Source: Symbiodinium kawagutii (taxonomy: Eukaryota > Sar > Dinophyceae > Suessiales > Symbiodiniaceae). Taken from it: a stretch of DNA of 64,000 nt. Shown in pieces: positions 43,576 through 54,767 of the stretch. The translations under genes and the position numbers were made by a program. Position 1 is the stretch's first letter; each line of letters starts with the position of its first letter. Below the pieces are notes generated by a model. That model saw only the letters and a program-made list of their open reading frames with translations, did not search any database and was not told the DNA's origin. The stretch is from NCBI GenBank assembly GCA_009767595.1, contig VSDK01016891.1:133495-197494 (forward strand), written 5' to 3'.

Positions 43576-43806
43576 TTGACGATGGCTATACAAGACCATC
43601 AAGGCTCACACCTCACCATAGACTACCTCTCTTCGCCATGCTTCAACGATGATGCGGCTGTACACAATTGCTGGGATTGGTCCTGGGACCACTGGTTGGC
43701 AGTGTGCACTAGTTGGGAATTCACCCGCGAATATCAGCTACCCTATGGTAGACAATATAACCTGGTTGCCCAAAAATACACCAGTTTCTTGGTAAACAAG
43801 CTATAG
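43576..43806 (+). CDS. candidate open frame, plus strand, uncertain
   Basis: Plus frame with FNDDAAVHNCWDWSWDHWLA, VCTSWEFTREYQLPYGRQYN, LVAQKYTSFLVNKL, TAG. The 3' end overlaps words resembling family E (TTGGTAAACAAGC). No clear splice sites. Confidence 0.3.
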   Translation: MTMAIQDHQGSHLTIDYLSSPCFNDDAAVHNCWDWSWDHWLAVCTSWEFTREYQLPYGRQYNLVAQKYTSFLVNKL

Positions 43807-44356
43807 CCATGCTGGATTTTCCACGCAACCAGGTGAGTTTACCGGAGTGTAAATACAGCAGGGTTTATGACTTGGAATGGTCCAATACTGTTGGTGAGTA
43901 CTGGTTGTAATATGGCAGTTCACATTGCTGATGTAGCAATGTGGATAATCCATGAAGTAATGGCGATCATGGTTCCTATTGCAAGGAAACTGGTTATTGA
44001 TCATCAATCATGGTATCCAAGATGAAAAAACTTGATCATACCTCGAATGGGAAGAACATCTAAGCAAATTCCTGTCAGAATTTGTTGGGACAAACACTTA
44101 CAAAACTGGAAACCAAATCCAAAACATCCAAGAGCAAACAGTTCTGGTCTGTTCTGAGCAACCTTGTGGAACTCTAACCTTTAGGTACTTTCTTTCAGTA
44201 GTTAAAGACATGTTTGTGGTTTGGGAATCATCATGGTTATTGTTCCATTAGTTATACAATAACAGTCATCAGTCCCAAAGATGCTAAACTCCTAAGGGCC
44301 TTTCAGGGAACAGCCATGATGTGACATCATGTGATTGAGAATTCCATTTTGAAGCT

Positions 44357-44454
44357 TAACATGTGAAAAAAACCTTAACATGTGAATAAACATTTCCAAA
44401 AACAAAAACGTTTTTTTTTTTTTTTCACATGTTTAGGTTTTTTTTCACATGTTA
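44357..44454. mobile_element. family H: 98-bp near-perfect palindrome
   Basis: TAACATGTGAAAAAAACCTT, then AACATGTGAA, and the inverse TTTTTCACATGTTTAGG, TTTTTTTTCACATGTTA. Arms of about 30 bp, each itself holding two copies of ACATGTGAA. Spacer AACAAAAACG plus T run. Confidence 0.85.
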
Positions 44455-44532
44455 GACCGCAATTACAACCAGGCAAAACCGACACAGCAGCGAGTCTCTG
44501 ATTGTATGCGTTGAACATGAAACATGGATCAC

Positions 44533-44619
44533 TGGTTGCGGTGGACCACCCCCGTCATGAAAAAATATGCTTGTCAACCAGCCATTGGGAAAATCCAAAA
44601 TGTTTAAAACCACCGGCCA
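44533..44619. mobile_element. family C short inverted-repeat element
   Basis: Left CTGGTTGCGGTGGACCACCC, CATGAAAAAATATGCTTGTC, right AAAATGTTTAAAACCACCGG. Confidence 0.65.
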
Positions 44620-45075
44620 GATCCTTTCAAAACAATCTACTTTGAGTAGCCAACACTAACAATCGAGGAAACATCGAAGGAAAAAAATAGCCGATTAGAA
44701 TCACATCCCGGCAACATTGAGAACATAACAAGAATAACAAACAACATGCACAAAGCCGGTTGCTTGCTGCTAGGTTCTTCAATTCCCTGGTTTTATTATA
44801 GTTGCTCTTGTTCCGTCACAAACTCTGCGACTCATACTGCTTATGGGGTGGTCAAAGTTTGGCCTTGGCTTGGGATCTCCAAACTATGCAATGCATGGTA
44901 GTTCATGAACAACAATAGCCGAGAACAAGAAACATGTTACCCAGGGTGAATCTAACAGGTTCAGCAACAGCTGGATCTACAACTATATATTCATCACATA
45001 CAAATACAAATATGTTGACTAATATGAGAATAGATGAATATGGAGTTAGTTGCACAAGTTAATAAATAAACAAAT

Positions 45076-45540
45076 GATTAGATAGATAGGTAGATAGATA
45101 GATAGATAGCTAGATAGATAGATAGCTAGATAGATAGATAGATAGGTAGATAGGTAGCTAGATAGCTAGATATATAGATAGATAGATAGCTAGATAGATA
45201 GATACAGAGCTAGCTAGATAGATAGGTAGCTAGATAGCTAGATAGCTAGCTAGCTAGCTAGCTAGCTAGATAGCTAGATAGCTAGATAGCTAGATAGCTA
45301 GATAGATAGATAGACAGCTAGATAGATAGATAGCTAGATAGATAGATAGATAGATAGATAGATATCTAGATAGATAGATACATAGCTAGCTAGATAGATA
45401 GATAGGTAGCTAGATAGCTAGGTACATAGATAGATAGGTAGCTAGATAGCTAGATACATAGATAGATAGATAGATAGATTGATAGATAGATAGATAGCTA
45501 GATAGCTAGATAGCTAGATAGCTAGATAGATAGATACATA
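45076..45540. repeat. GATA/GCTA tetranucleotide satellite
   Basis: About 465 bp of TAGA units interspersed with TAGC units; TAGC tends to occur in pairs or runs (for example 45241-45270). Confidence 0.97.
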
Positions 45541-45998
45541 GCTGATGTGGACAAGCACCACCATGAACAGGAAAACCATCCAAATCTATGCCATAACCTC
45601 CTTGATGCCACTCCTGATGGCCCAAAAACCAGCCTCGAGCCATTTCAGGCAAACTGGGGGTTGTTAGTACGGATCTCAGCCATTAACTGTGCATGGCCCA
45701 AGCACCACTTCTATCGGAAAAACATTTGGCAGTGGGTCAAAACCCCCTGGTTCCCCTATCATTGACCATTGGTTCCCCTACTATCGTTGGTGATTATTCG
45801 CCGCGAGCGGACTGTCAAGGTGCGCAGCTAGTCACGACGAACTACGCTCCCGGTGATTATTCCCCATGAGTTGGTTGGTTAACTGCTTGACCCACAGCCA
45901 TACGCAGCTATATAGTTGGTACATATCCCCGACTATTGTTGCTTATTCTCCCTTACTATTCACCATTCACCAGCTACTATTAAGCATTAGTTGGTTGG

Positions 45999-46125
45999 TT
46001 AACTGCTTGCATAGCCATTTCTGCACAGCCCAAAAACCTCTCCAGCCGTGCCAAGCCGTTGTCCCAGCGACATTCTCAGCGCAGTTTCCTGTGATGCACC
46101 CGAACTGCCGGATACGCAAAATGTC
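45999..46125 (-). CDS. candidate terminal exon
   Basis: Minus frame TFCVSGSSGASQETALRMSL, GQRLGTAGEVFGLCRNGYAS, S, TAA. The acceptor GCTTTCGCCATGTCCCCAG|G is textbook. About 62% purine-first. The stop lies in a repeated word (AGTTGGTTGGTTAACTGCTTG). The plus frame with a GTGAGG donor is a weaker alternative. Confidence 0.45.
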
Positions 46126-46849
46126 CTGGGGACATGGCGAAAGCTATGGGGTACCAGTGAGGGATCACTATGCTCTGGTTTAACCTGGTTGCGCTAAAAA
46201 TCACCATCCTTTATGGGTAAAACATGGTAAAACCATTAGAAAAAGTGAATTTGTCCGCTTCCTAGTGAGTTTACCAGATTGTAAGTAATAAGATCAAACA
46301 GAATGCCGGTCTGCAAGGCACAACTGGAGCCAGGCATCAAATGTTTGAAGGTATGGTTATTACACCCTATCAACATGACTTGCGGGGTTGTGAGAGTAAG
46401 CCTTTGGTAAACAACCCAATCCTGCAATTTCCCAATGATAAGAGTAGTGGGAGGCGAGACTCTCTGTCGACAACATCTATGGTGATCATTTGAAGAATAT
46501 GAAAATAGATGTAATCAGCATGATAGTCTATGGTAACCCCACTTTCAGTATGAAAATAGTAATAATAACAATACGATTGATTCACCATGATTGGCAATCA
46601 AACCTATCACCGCGGTAGCCCCACCACGATAGTCTATGGTTGGTGGATCAGAAGAAGGCATCAATCTTATTGTACTGTCCATGCGACCATAGAGCCTGGC
46701 CAGGAACACTGAAAAGTTGGGGGGCTTTTAGGTCGATCAAGTGACCCAACTGCAGTGAGTTCTTGCCACTGGGACCTGAACAACAGGATGAACACAATTG
46801 GTGGTGCCTTATGGAAGGGGACCCCAAATCATGCAAGTCATTAATCGTT

Positions 46850-47270
46850 GTCAGTCGTAAACCAACTATTTTGGGGTTTGGGGTTAGTTTGATTATGCAT
46901 TGATCTCGAGACCATGACTATATATGCCTTGCTCATATTTGTTTTGAGAATGGTTGGCAACGCTCGAGGACGGCTAATGATCATTGAGCCATCACATACA
47001 TACGGCAACCTGCTACTTGCAGCACTCAAGATCGGTACAACATCTATCTACGTAGACAAGTCGATTTGATGATCATTTCCTCTAGCAGCACTCAAAATGA
47101 TACATCACAGCTGTACTTGCGAGCAAGAGAGGAACAGTGAAAAACTAATGTAGAACAATCATCCATAAGGCATGCAACAGGCTATAGACATTTCTAATGG
47201 ATTCATCTGTGCAATACATTTCTCCATATCATCCATAATAGGCTGAAAAAATCACAGGAGAACTCACAAT
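46850..47270. other. no convincing gene
   Basis: AT-rich with remnants of family A (GAAGGGGACCCCAAATCATGC at 46815, AAACCAACTATTTTGGGG at 46858). Confidence 0.4.
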
Positions 47271-47370
47271 CGACAGACATCTATCTGTATTCTTTCCATA
47301 TATATATATATTTAAACATACATATGTATATATATATATATATATCTTGACCGCCCATCCACAGCATCAC

Positions 47371-47514
47371 CTGGGCTTCAATCTCCAGCGGGCGACCGGC
47401 CTTGGGAGTCTTCCTGGGTTGCAAACTCGCCAAAAAACCTGGGACAGGCTCCACGGGGAGCTGTGCCAACAAGCGGCACATAGCATCGATCGAATCGGTC
47501 ATCCCAGTTTGTAT
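47371..47514 (-). CDS. candidate internal exon
   Basis: 48 codons on minus: IQTGMTDSIDAMCRLLAQLP, VEPVPGFLASLQPRKTPKAG, RPLEIEAQ. Acceptor AGTCATTCAG, donor GCCCAG|GTGATG. Phase 0 at both ends. GC-rich between AT microsatellites, with a helix followed by a Pro-rich, basic tail. One of the clearest single exons. No family recognised. Confidence 0.55.
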
Positions 47515-47887
47515 CTGAATGACTATGTATATGTTTTTGTACATTGATAATTCAGTAGATTATGAATAAGTAAACAAACATGTGCGATGATGATTCTATC
47601 TTTGTAAATATATATATATAAATATATATATGTGTAGCGAATATACATGCATAGGCTTATCATTCAAAAAATCTGATGTACAAGTAGATTAGTTCTAGGG
47701 AAATACCACTTAAGAGGGAAGTGGAATCCAGGTTGATCAACAGGGTGTTAGTGGTGGCCTCCTGACCATGGAAAGTCAAGAATATCATGCAATATCCATA
47801 ACCGAAACAGTGGCACGCAGGCACGCACATTAGGAAACACAAAGGTTTCCAAGCACCCAAAATATGGCTTAGAGCCTTCGCAAGTCA

Positions 47888-48140
47888 GGTAGGCCTTGAA
47901 CTGCGGTCAGATTCAAAACCAATCCTCTGATCTCTCAACAGCATGTGCAGAAGTCTGGAAGACAACTCACAATAGCTCGGTGAACAATGATGATCAGCAT
48001 TCCCAAAGAATTGGGTGACTAACTCTTGACTATGAGTCACCGGATGGCAATGCTTTCGCCGGTAGTGTAAGTTCCTTTGTTGCGGAGCTCGCATGGTACA
48101 AACATGGTAAGCAAGGATATTTGCTTCCATATGTGTGAGG
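47888..48140 (-). CDS. candidate exon
   Basis: Minus frame MEANILAYHVCTMRAPQQRN, LHYRRKHCHPVTHSQELVTQ, FFGNADHHCSPSYCELSSRL, LHMLLRDQRIGFESDRSSRP. His/Cys-rich middle. Ends TGA. The upstream part (ATTGCAATGCAATG words) is a local repeat. Confidence 0.35.
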
Positions 48141-48278
48141 CAATACACATTGCAACGTAATGCAATGCAAACTAGCGCAATGCCATGAAAGGTATTGCAA
48201 TGCATTGCTTGTATTTAGATACAAAGTCTGCGATGTAACACATCGCATCGCAATGTACTGCGGAGTAGTTGAGTAGCA

Positions 48279-48399
48279 TCATCCTTTCAGGCATAGTTTG
48301 TCGACTAGCTCCCTAGGCATGTCGCCCAGCTCCCTTCCCCTTTCAGCTGCGGAGCCCTCTTGGTAGGACTTGGTGATGATGCATTGCTGCGTGCAAAGC
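48279..48399 (-). CDS. candidate terminal exon
   Basis: 39 codons plus stop on minus: LCTQQCIITKSYQEGSAAER, GRELGDMPRELVDKLCLKG, TGA. Acceptor GTGGTTTCAG|G. The frame is open for another 47 codons upstream. Charged, helix-like, with three Cys. Confidence 0.45.
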
Positions 48400-48889
48400 C
48401 TGAAACCACGGATGCACAAGGAACCCGAGTGCCCAGCTGTGAATGCAAGTCGTTGGTGAAAATCAGTAGGGTAACTAGTAACTAGAAACGACAGGTTCCG
48501 CTGGATATAACTGTACTTGTTAAACGATGCTAATTGTATAGCCTATACAACCCACATATCAGGCTTGGTGGCACCACCTCGGACGCAACGTGAGAGCCCA
48601 AAGGATGTTTGCACAACAAAAATGAAATAACCACTGTGATAAAACATGAAGCAGGGTTGTTGCACCACTCAAAACCTGATGTTTGAAGTGTCACCGACCC
48701 GTATATCACATACCGAGCGTAGCAAGGTGTCTTGATCCAAATTGCTTTACCTAACCCTGAGAAAATATTGTTCTTCCATAGTTGCATGGTCTATCCTTGC
48801 TCTGCGCATCTTTGATTTGTTCTTGCAGGAATATGTATACATTTAATTACATTCATACCACATACATACTGTAAGTATGATCCTAATTA

Positions 48890-49110
48890 CACATCTATGA
48901 GCCATTCCTACACATCCATTCAGCCAAACCTGCCGATCAGCAACACATCATCTTGGGTCAACCAGCAGCACATCTCCCCTGTGGATCCAGCTGAGCAGCC
49001 TAGAAGGAAAGGGACCGGCTGCATAGTCACGGCACTGGAAGGGCTCGTGACCGATGTCATCTTTGCCTCGGCACGAGATCCGGGGTGGAACACCAGGGAC
49101 AGCCGTGGGT
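48890..49110. other. GC island open in several frames
   Basis: Plus reads RKGTGCIVTALEGLVTDVIF and ASARDPGWNTRDSRGS; minus reads RISCRGKDDIGHEPFQCRDY and LLSWIHRGDVLLVDPR. Likely an exon, but the strand cannot be chosen. Confidence 0.3.
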
Positions 49111-49355
49111 CGTGTACCAGCAGCAACCATCATTTAGCGTCAGTTAACCTTCACATGATGGGTTTCACATGGTTTTACCATCATCAACCACCTTGGAACC
49201 ATATATATATATATATTATAAAAATAACATATATGATATTCATATATATATATATATATATAATATCATCATCCATTATTATCAACGATCTATAATCACT
49301 GCGGGTGCCTGCAATCATTCTGCGCATTGGTGGTATGTGATTCCACCATCCGGCA

Positions 49356-49622
49356 TTGTTTGGAAACACACATGACATGCCTCTTGGCACCAACCATAGG
49401 TTTGCCCAAAAATCGTTTACAGCTTTAGCTGGTGGGTTTCCCTATTCAAAATTTGGGGATGATTGCAGGATTCTATCATTCTGCATACAAATCCCTGATG
49501 AGTTCCATGCAGTACCTATCTTAACCACTGGTGACTACGCATACCAAACGACCCATGGCTGTTTCGCAGCCAACCAACAAGCCCCAGCCAGCGTTGGAAA
49601 CGATTGTATCAATGAGTTATAG
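49356..49622 (+). CDS. candidate open frame, 88 codons, plus strand
   Basis: Contains QKSFTALAGGFPYSKFGDDC, RILSFCIQIPDEFHAVPILT, TGDYAYQTTHGCFAANQQAP, ASVGNDCINEL, TAG. 57% purine-first over the last 72 codons. Very protein-like but of opposite strand to its neighbours. No family recognised. Confidence 0.4.
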   Translation: MFGNTHDMPLGTNHRFAQKSFTALAGGFPYSKFGDDCRILSFCIQIPDEFHAVPILTTGDYAYQTTHGCFAANQQAPASVGNDCINEL

Positions 49623-50277
49623 CTATCCCCTGTTTGAGTTATGCCACAGCCTTCTAGAACTGTGCCTAAACTGTGGATTTGAGCCTTTAGAACACCTTTT
49701 AGCAATCCACTGTTGCTCGATTGTGCTACTAACGGCGATTGTTATTGATCATGTACTGTGTATTGACCATTGTCAACCAAGAATCATCAACACTTACTGT
49801 CTTGTGGTTTGGGCCACCAAAGATATGCTTGCCTGTCAATCATCCCAGTGCAAAACATACTAGATAACAATGTATGAATGATTCTGATTTGGCCACTAGT
49901 GTTGATCGTTGCTGGTGATTAATAAGATGCCAAATCATTGCGGGTGAGCATACCTTGACATTCCCCTCACTCGGATGTCACTGCACCGAGGCAGCAATGC
50001 TCATGCATTCTACTGCTTCTCCCTGACAACAGTTATACCGCTGTAGCAGGGAATATAGATTTAGTACAGAGTGCTTACACAGGGGGTTCATATTCGGGGA
50101 AAAGGATTGTGCAATTCATTGAATGCCTTTACATCATGGCAAATACTGAGGCTCGGATCGAAGCACCAAAGAGTTCTGTTAGGATGTTGGCCCTGCCACG
50201 AGACCATTCTCAATGATGGGATGTCTACTCACCACTGAAGCCTTGATATTTTCCTGTAACCAAGTCCTAGGAATGGA

Positions 50278-50371
50278 TGTTTTTCTAGAACGGAGACCCC
50301 CAAATCACCCCCCACCAGTCCGCCTCAGATGATCAATGGTTGATTTTAGCGATCCCCCGATTTGAGAAATA
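50278..50371. mobile_element. degenerate family A MITE
   Basis: Left TGTTTTTCTAGAACGGAGAC, CAAATCACC, right GATCCCCCGATTTGAGAAA. Confidence 0.6.
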
Positions 50372-50449
50372 CTTGTTGGTTCATACCATTGTTGGTTATT
50401 CTCCCCTATTATTACCTATTAACCATCATTAATGGTTACAACCCCAACA

Positions 50450-50551
50450 TGGTGGTTTCTCAAAACAGGGGTGCCCTCGGGTCATTCTGTATTACCCATT
50501 GTCTATTTATACACCAAACATTTTTTGGGGTCCCCTGCTTGAGAACCTCAA
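50450..50551. mobile_element. family A MITE
   Basis: Left TGGTGGTTTCTCAAAACAGG, inner GGTCATTCTGTATTACCC, right TTGGGGTCCCCTGCTTGAGAA. Lies 55 bp beyond the stop of the exon at 50606. Confidence 0.75.
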
Positions 50552-50605
50552 ATGGTTTTAGTTGGAACCAAAATATATTATAGTTGAATAAACTAAAACA
50601 CTTGT

Positions 50606-50885
50606 CTATTCACAAACCAACCATTTTTTATCATTCAAAACTATACAAACCCCAAATGTTTTTGTGCTTGCGAAGCCACTTAGCTTCCACCGCTGGCATG
50701 TGCTACCCTGACCTCGCAGTTGTGCGTGCCGGGTCGCAATAGAAGTAGGTGCCATTGCTGCATGGCACGTCTTCCTGTAGATCCTGGTTGCCATGAGGGT
50801 TTTGCAAAATCCTTTTGCTGCCAAACCAATGAAACGCAAGCTCTGTTCCACCCGTAGTTGTTGGTTTTCAATGGTTTTTAAGTCA
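50606..50885 (-). CDS. candidate terminal exon, 92 codons
   Basis: Minus frame DLKTIENQQLRVEQSLRFIG, LAAKGFCKTLMATRIYRKTC, HAAMAPTSIATRHAQLRGQG, STCQRWKLSGFASTKTFGVC, IVLNDKKWLVCE, TAG. Acceptor CCCCGGCTAAG. About 62% of codons are purine-first over the whole length, the longest coherent coding signal in the window. Basic with a GCxK/TCQRWKLSGF segment; I considered AP2-type DNA-binding domains but the fit is poor. No family assigned. Confidence 0.6.
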
Positions 50886-50899
50886 CTTAGCCGGGGTCA

Positions 50900-51660
50900 A
50901 CTGCCACTTCTTAGGGGCTCCCAAGGTATAATTGCTGGAGGCGCCGCCATGTAACTGACATGCGGGCATATATGTCACATATAAAAGCTGGCCAGGATCG
51001 TACAATCACATACTCATAAAATCAATGCATTTCCTTTTGGAATGAAATAAACAGAATCGATCATCCAAAACTGGTTGATGATAACCCCCCCAACAAACCA
51101 GCCAGAACCACTCACAGTCACCTCTTATTCACCATTCTCAAACCTCGTTAAGTTGTAGAATGAATGGAAAATTCTAATTAGTTAAGCACTATTTGTTTGT
51201 ATCTTTCGCAATTTCAATAAGCATCAGTAAACTATCAGTTAGCTTTCAATAAGCATCTATTTAGCGCTAGTTAGTTAATCGTCCTTTTAGCAACCAGCTG
51301 ATAAATGGAGTGGCACAGTTGTGGGAAGTTTCTGGAATTCATGTTTGCTACGAACGGATGATAGAAAAATACAGACAAGTAGCTAATTCATTTATATACT
51401 AATTCGCTAATGACAAAAAAAACAGGTGAATCATGATGTGTACTAGTTAGCCGTCAAAATCATTGGGGGAAAGCAAGAATCATCAACAACAATGATCCAT
51501 GATTCAATGTTTCAGTTCAGTGCGCTACTGCCAACCAAAGAATCGTTTCTCAGTGAAACATAAGGATCTCTGGACTCCTCAAGCGTTCTATAGACTACTA
51601 TAACCAAGAGAAGTGTAATTATGATCATTCCATGCGTTCTAATCGGTATATGCACATGCA
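50900..51660. other. AT-rich stretch, no gene
   Basis: No open frame with splice support. 51210-51290 has repeated AATAAGCATC and TTAGTTAATC words. Confidence 0.5.
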
Positions 51661-51756
51661 CATAATTACTGGTGTAAACGCATACGCATTGCAGGATATG
51701 AATGTGTACTGTAAGATAAATGCAAGTGTGTGTGTATCCATGTCAGAAACAACCTA

Positions 51757-51935
51757 TTAATGTAAGGTGCGTTCTGCAAACAAAAATAGAGTCTGTGACT
51801 CCAAGCGGTCACTAAGCATGGCTCCCAAACTCGATTGTGCATTGGTTTGACAGATTGGGGAAGTGGTAAAAATCTCATCATGTACCAACCAGACAGTAGA
51901 AATCTCGCCATAAACAACAAGAAACCAGGACTGCC
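51757..51935 (-). CDS. candidate exon
   Basis: Minus frame SWFLVVYGEISTVWLVHDEI, FTTSPICQTNAQSSLGAMLS, DRLESQTLFLFAERTLH, TAA. Aromatic beta-strand-like start. Two minus frames are open here (the other starts MTCILEGTHPAFLCVLG), so the frame is not certain. Confidence 0.4.
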
Positions 51936-52108
51936 ACTGTTTCCTTTTTTGCCAGACCCATCTGAGTAAAAGTACGCAAGGTGGGCCCCCAAAACGCAAA
52001 GAAAGGCAGGGTGTGTTCCCTCCAAAATGCAGGTCATAACCTCTAAAGATCATGGTTTTGAGAGGCCCCTGGCAGGAATCACACCACATGCTCATTGCAA
52101 TGAATAAG

Positions 52109-52351
52109 TCATCTAAACACACACTGGATACGAAGAGACAAAACATAAGATTTCTTGGGGACCCTTGGGGCTATCCAATGGTGAGCCCCAAGTTTCGGAG
52201 CGTTCACTGCGATGACCAGCAAGCGGTGCTTGCGCCACGGGGCCCCCCACAACGCTGACCCAGCGAAGGTGTCCTTCCAACAATCCATGAAGACCTTCTC
52301 GTTGGAACCTGCTGGCTGAATCAACCAACTCACAACAATGATATTGAACAC
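52109..52351 (-). CDS. candidate exon
   Basis: 80 codons on minus: FNIIVVSWLIQPAGSNEKVF, MDCWKDTFAGSALWGAPWRK, HRLLVIAVNAPKLGAHHWIA, PRVPKKSYVLSLRIQCVFR, TGA. 55% purine-first, Trp-rich. A donor may lie before the end. Another minus frame (52113-52370) is open. No family recognised. Confidence 0.45.
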   Translation of the reverse strand: MFNIIVVSWLIQPAGSNEKVFMDCWKDTFAGSALWGAPWRKHRLLVIAVNAPKLGAHHWIAPRVPKKSYVLSLRIQCVFR

Positions 52352-52595
52352 AAAATAATTGTGAGATCAAAATGGTTGTGGGTCATGGCTGATGCACATT
52401 ACAAGCGATCCCAAAAAATATCATGCAGTGAAGCAATTATTCCAAATAGTGAGGAAAACGTTCATAACATGTTCAAAACAACAAATTTCGAAAATTTACA
52501 AATCACAACCATGGCTGTCGGGTTGTTGTGATGAGGAACGCTCGCAGGATCGAACTCTATTGGCTGCAGCACCCCTACATGAGTCACTAAACCAA

Positions 52596-52660
52596 TGGGC
52601 CAAAATTGAGTAACCCATGGGGAACCATTGGTTTTGGGGATACCACTATTTTGGCACATA
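52596..52660. mobile_element. family B MITE
   Basis: Left GGGCCAAAATTGAGTAACCC, right GGATACCACTATTTTGGCAC. Confidence 0.7.
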
Positions 52661-52799
52661 CCCAACTAACGCAACGACTATAGGGGCAATGATTCATATT
52701 TGTTGAAGAAAAACATGTAAGCTTTGTATGCCAACCCCAAACACTTCTGAATCCGAACAATTTTGCCCAACCTGAATCTTTCCAAATAGAAATTACCAT

Positions 52800-52990
52800 G
52801 TGTTTGAAGAACGACCAAATTGGATCATCTACGCACAACAAACTTCCAATGAACCAGTAAGCACTATCGTGATTGTCAGTACCGTCATCATGGTCACCAT
52901 TGCCACAGCGGCGCTATCAGTGCTCATAAAGGGGCGTATGCAATCAACAACGTTTTGTTGGTACGCTTCAACATGTTGGCATGTGCCATG
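52800..52990. other. hydrophobic GC island, strand ambiguous
   Basis: Plus reads NEPVSTIVIVSTVIMVTIAT AALSVLIKG; minus reads TDSAAVAMVTMMTVLTITIV LTGSLEVCCA. Both would be membrane segments and both have strong purine-first bias. Confidence 0.3.
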
Positions 52991-53089
52991 TTTTTATATT
53001 CATAAATATGATATTTGTAGAATTCATCCTCACATATATGATCATTCTCCATCTTTTACCATCACTACCACCACCATCACCATCATCAC

Positions 53090-53199
53090 CCACCCGTCCT
53101 GACATCTCCGCCCTGCCCTGTTGCCATGCCACAGTCAGTGCGCGCCCACAGACTGCTCGTCCTTTGTGACTCCCCCGTGATGGGCTTTGTGATGGTCCC
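53090..53199 (-). CDS. candidate exon
   Basis: 36 codons on minus: GTITKPITGESQRTSSLWAR, TDCGMATGQGGDVRTG. Acceptor GCGCCTGCAG|G, donor GGGTGG|GTGATG. About 70% purine-first. The plus frame MPQSVRAHRLLVLCDSPVMG is an alternative. Confidence 0.45.
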
Positions 53200-53577
53200 C
53201 TGCAGGCGCTCAGTGTCTCAGCTTATCACAAGGGAGGTCCCCAAGTTGGAGATATCCATAGTCCTCTAAGGAACCGCAACCAGCACCCCCTGCCCTGGTG
53301 GTGAAAATGGCTGCTGATGGTCTGTTCATCCTGGCGGTTGATCATAGACTCCAGAAGAGGATGGAGCCTGGTGGAACTATTGGAAACCATTACTAGTTGT
53401 TATGCAAACCATTACTAGTACCATAAAATTCATTGATTACTACTTGATTATCATTATCGTGGAGCTAACAATTATCATAATCATCATTTGATTGGTTGGT
53501 CTGCTGGCTGTAATAGTTGACAATTACGAATTACTTGTATCCAAATCATTATATACTGGTGATTAACTACATATTTG

Positions 53578-53671
53578 GTTTGTGCTGTGAACCCCTGTGA
53601 AGAATATGAGCCAATCAGCCAACCAGCCAAAATATTGTACAAAAAAAACATGTTTAAAACCATGAATCAAA
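53578..53671. mobile_element. family C-like element
   Basis: GTGAACCCCTGTGAAGAATATG, CAGCCAACCAGCC in part, and AAACATGTTTAAAACCATG. Degenerate. Confidence 0.45.
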
Positions 53672-53821
53672 TATTATTGCGAACCATGCTTTATGTTGCA
53701 CCCATTATTTCGAACTAATACATTACTACTCATTATCAAGTATTACCAACCAGTGTATTACTAACCATTGGATATTACTGTTACCAACCACGCTATCTTT
53801 TCCACGATCACTTGGAGCATT

Positions 53822-53900
53822 TCACGGCCAACCGAAAAGACGCACCTTGGCACCTGGCTCCAACTCGGCGGTGATCAAGGGCAAGTTCCTCGCACCCAGC
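53822..53900 (-). CDS. candidate terminal exon, strand uncertain
   Basis: Minus frame LGARNLPLITAELEPGAKVR LFGWP, TGA; acceptor CGCAAGCCTCAG|G. Reads as two beta strands. On plus, GAFHGQPKRRTLAPGSNSAV and onward is also open. Confidence 0.4.
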
Positions 53901-53929
53901 CTGAGGCTTGCGACCGAGCAGGATTTTTT

Positions 53930-54760
53930 TTCGGGCACTTCTTGTGATAATTTGATTCGCTAGTGAAAACATAAGTAACAATAGTTAGCGATGCTCAACA
54001 TATGAAAATAATAACGATAGTTAGTAAGCATCATAATAATTCAAATAAAATGAATGAACATCATATTTGGATTCCTTGATTGAAGATTACAATTGACGAT
54101 AGTTGATAATTGATAATGATATCATATAATTGATCAATTCAAAGGTAGTCACAGTATATCAAGCATCAATGTTTCATTTCATGATGAGGAATAACTGATT
54201 AGTGGTACTTGTTTGACATGTTTGACAATTGGTACATTGATTCCCAATGGCGATAACTTACTTGTAGTAACGATTAATGGATACATTATTCATGGTGGAA
54301 AAAAAACAATTGGTTGAATGTAGAATAGGGGTGATAAAAAGAGAAAACATCATTACAAAAGCATGGTAGCTACGGTACCAGGAGAAGGAACGGTAGTATC
54401 GAGAGAATTGGACAACTATTGGCATTAGAGCCAACCAGCTATTAGTCATCATTAGCCATGATTTCAGGGACTCTTTTTGTTAATTGCAAGCCGACGAGTA
54501 CATAATCATTGAGCAACGTTACGCCATCACTTCTAGGATCAAACATCACAATTTTGATATTGTGATTGTGTTGCCATCACTTTAGTACTGAATCACTATT
54601 TGTTACTTGTCAATACCAACCAACCAGATCCAACCAGTGTAAATCACTAAGCATTGTTAGCCACTATTCATCACCATTAGCACTACTTAATCACTGATTG
54701 ATCTACCATCAATTGTGATAGTGGCAAATTATCAATTCATCACTGATTCATCTATCAATT
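53930..54760. other. AT-rich stretch, no gene
   Basis: Degenerate GATAGTTGATAATTGA and CATCACTGATTCATC words; nothing splice-bounded. Confidence 0.5.
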
Positions 54761-54767
54761 AAGCACT

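Larger units (their letters stand above)
44010..45070. other. AT-rich stretch with inverted-repeat elements, no gene
   Basis: Besides family H at 44357 and family C at 44533, no splice-bounded open frame was found. Confidence 0.5.

Noticed and set aside
50680-50871. Second minus frame overlapping the exon at 50606-50885
   Set aside because: Shorter, weaker codon bias, and no acceptor; taken as a shadow.
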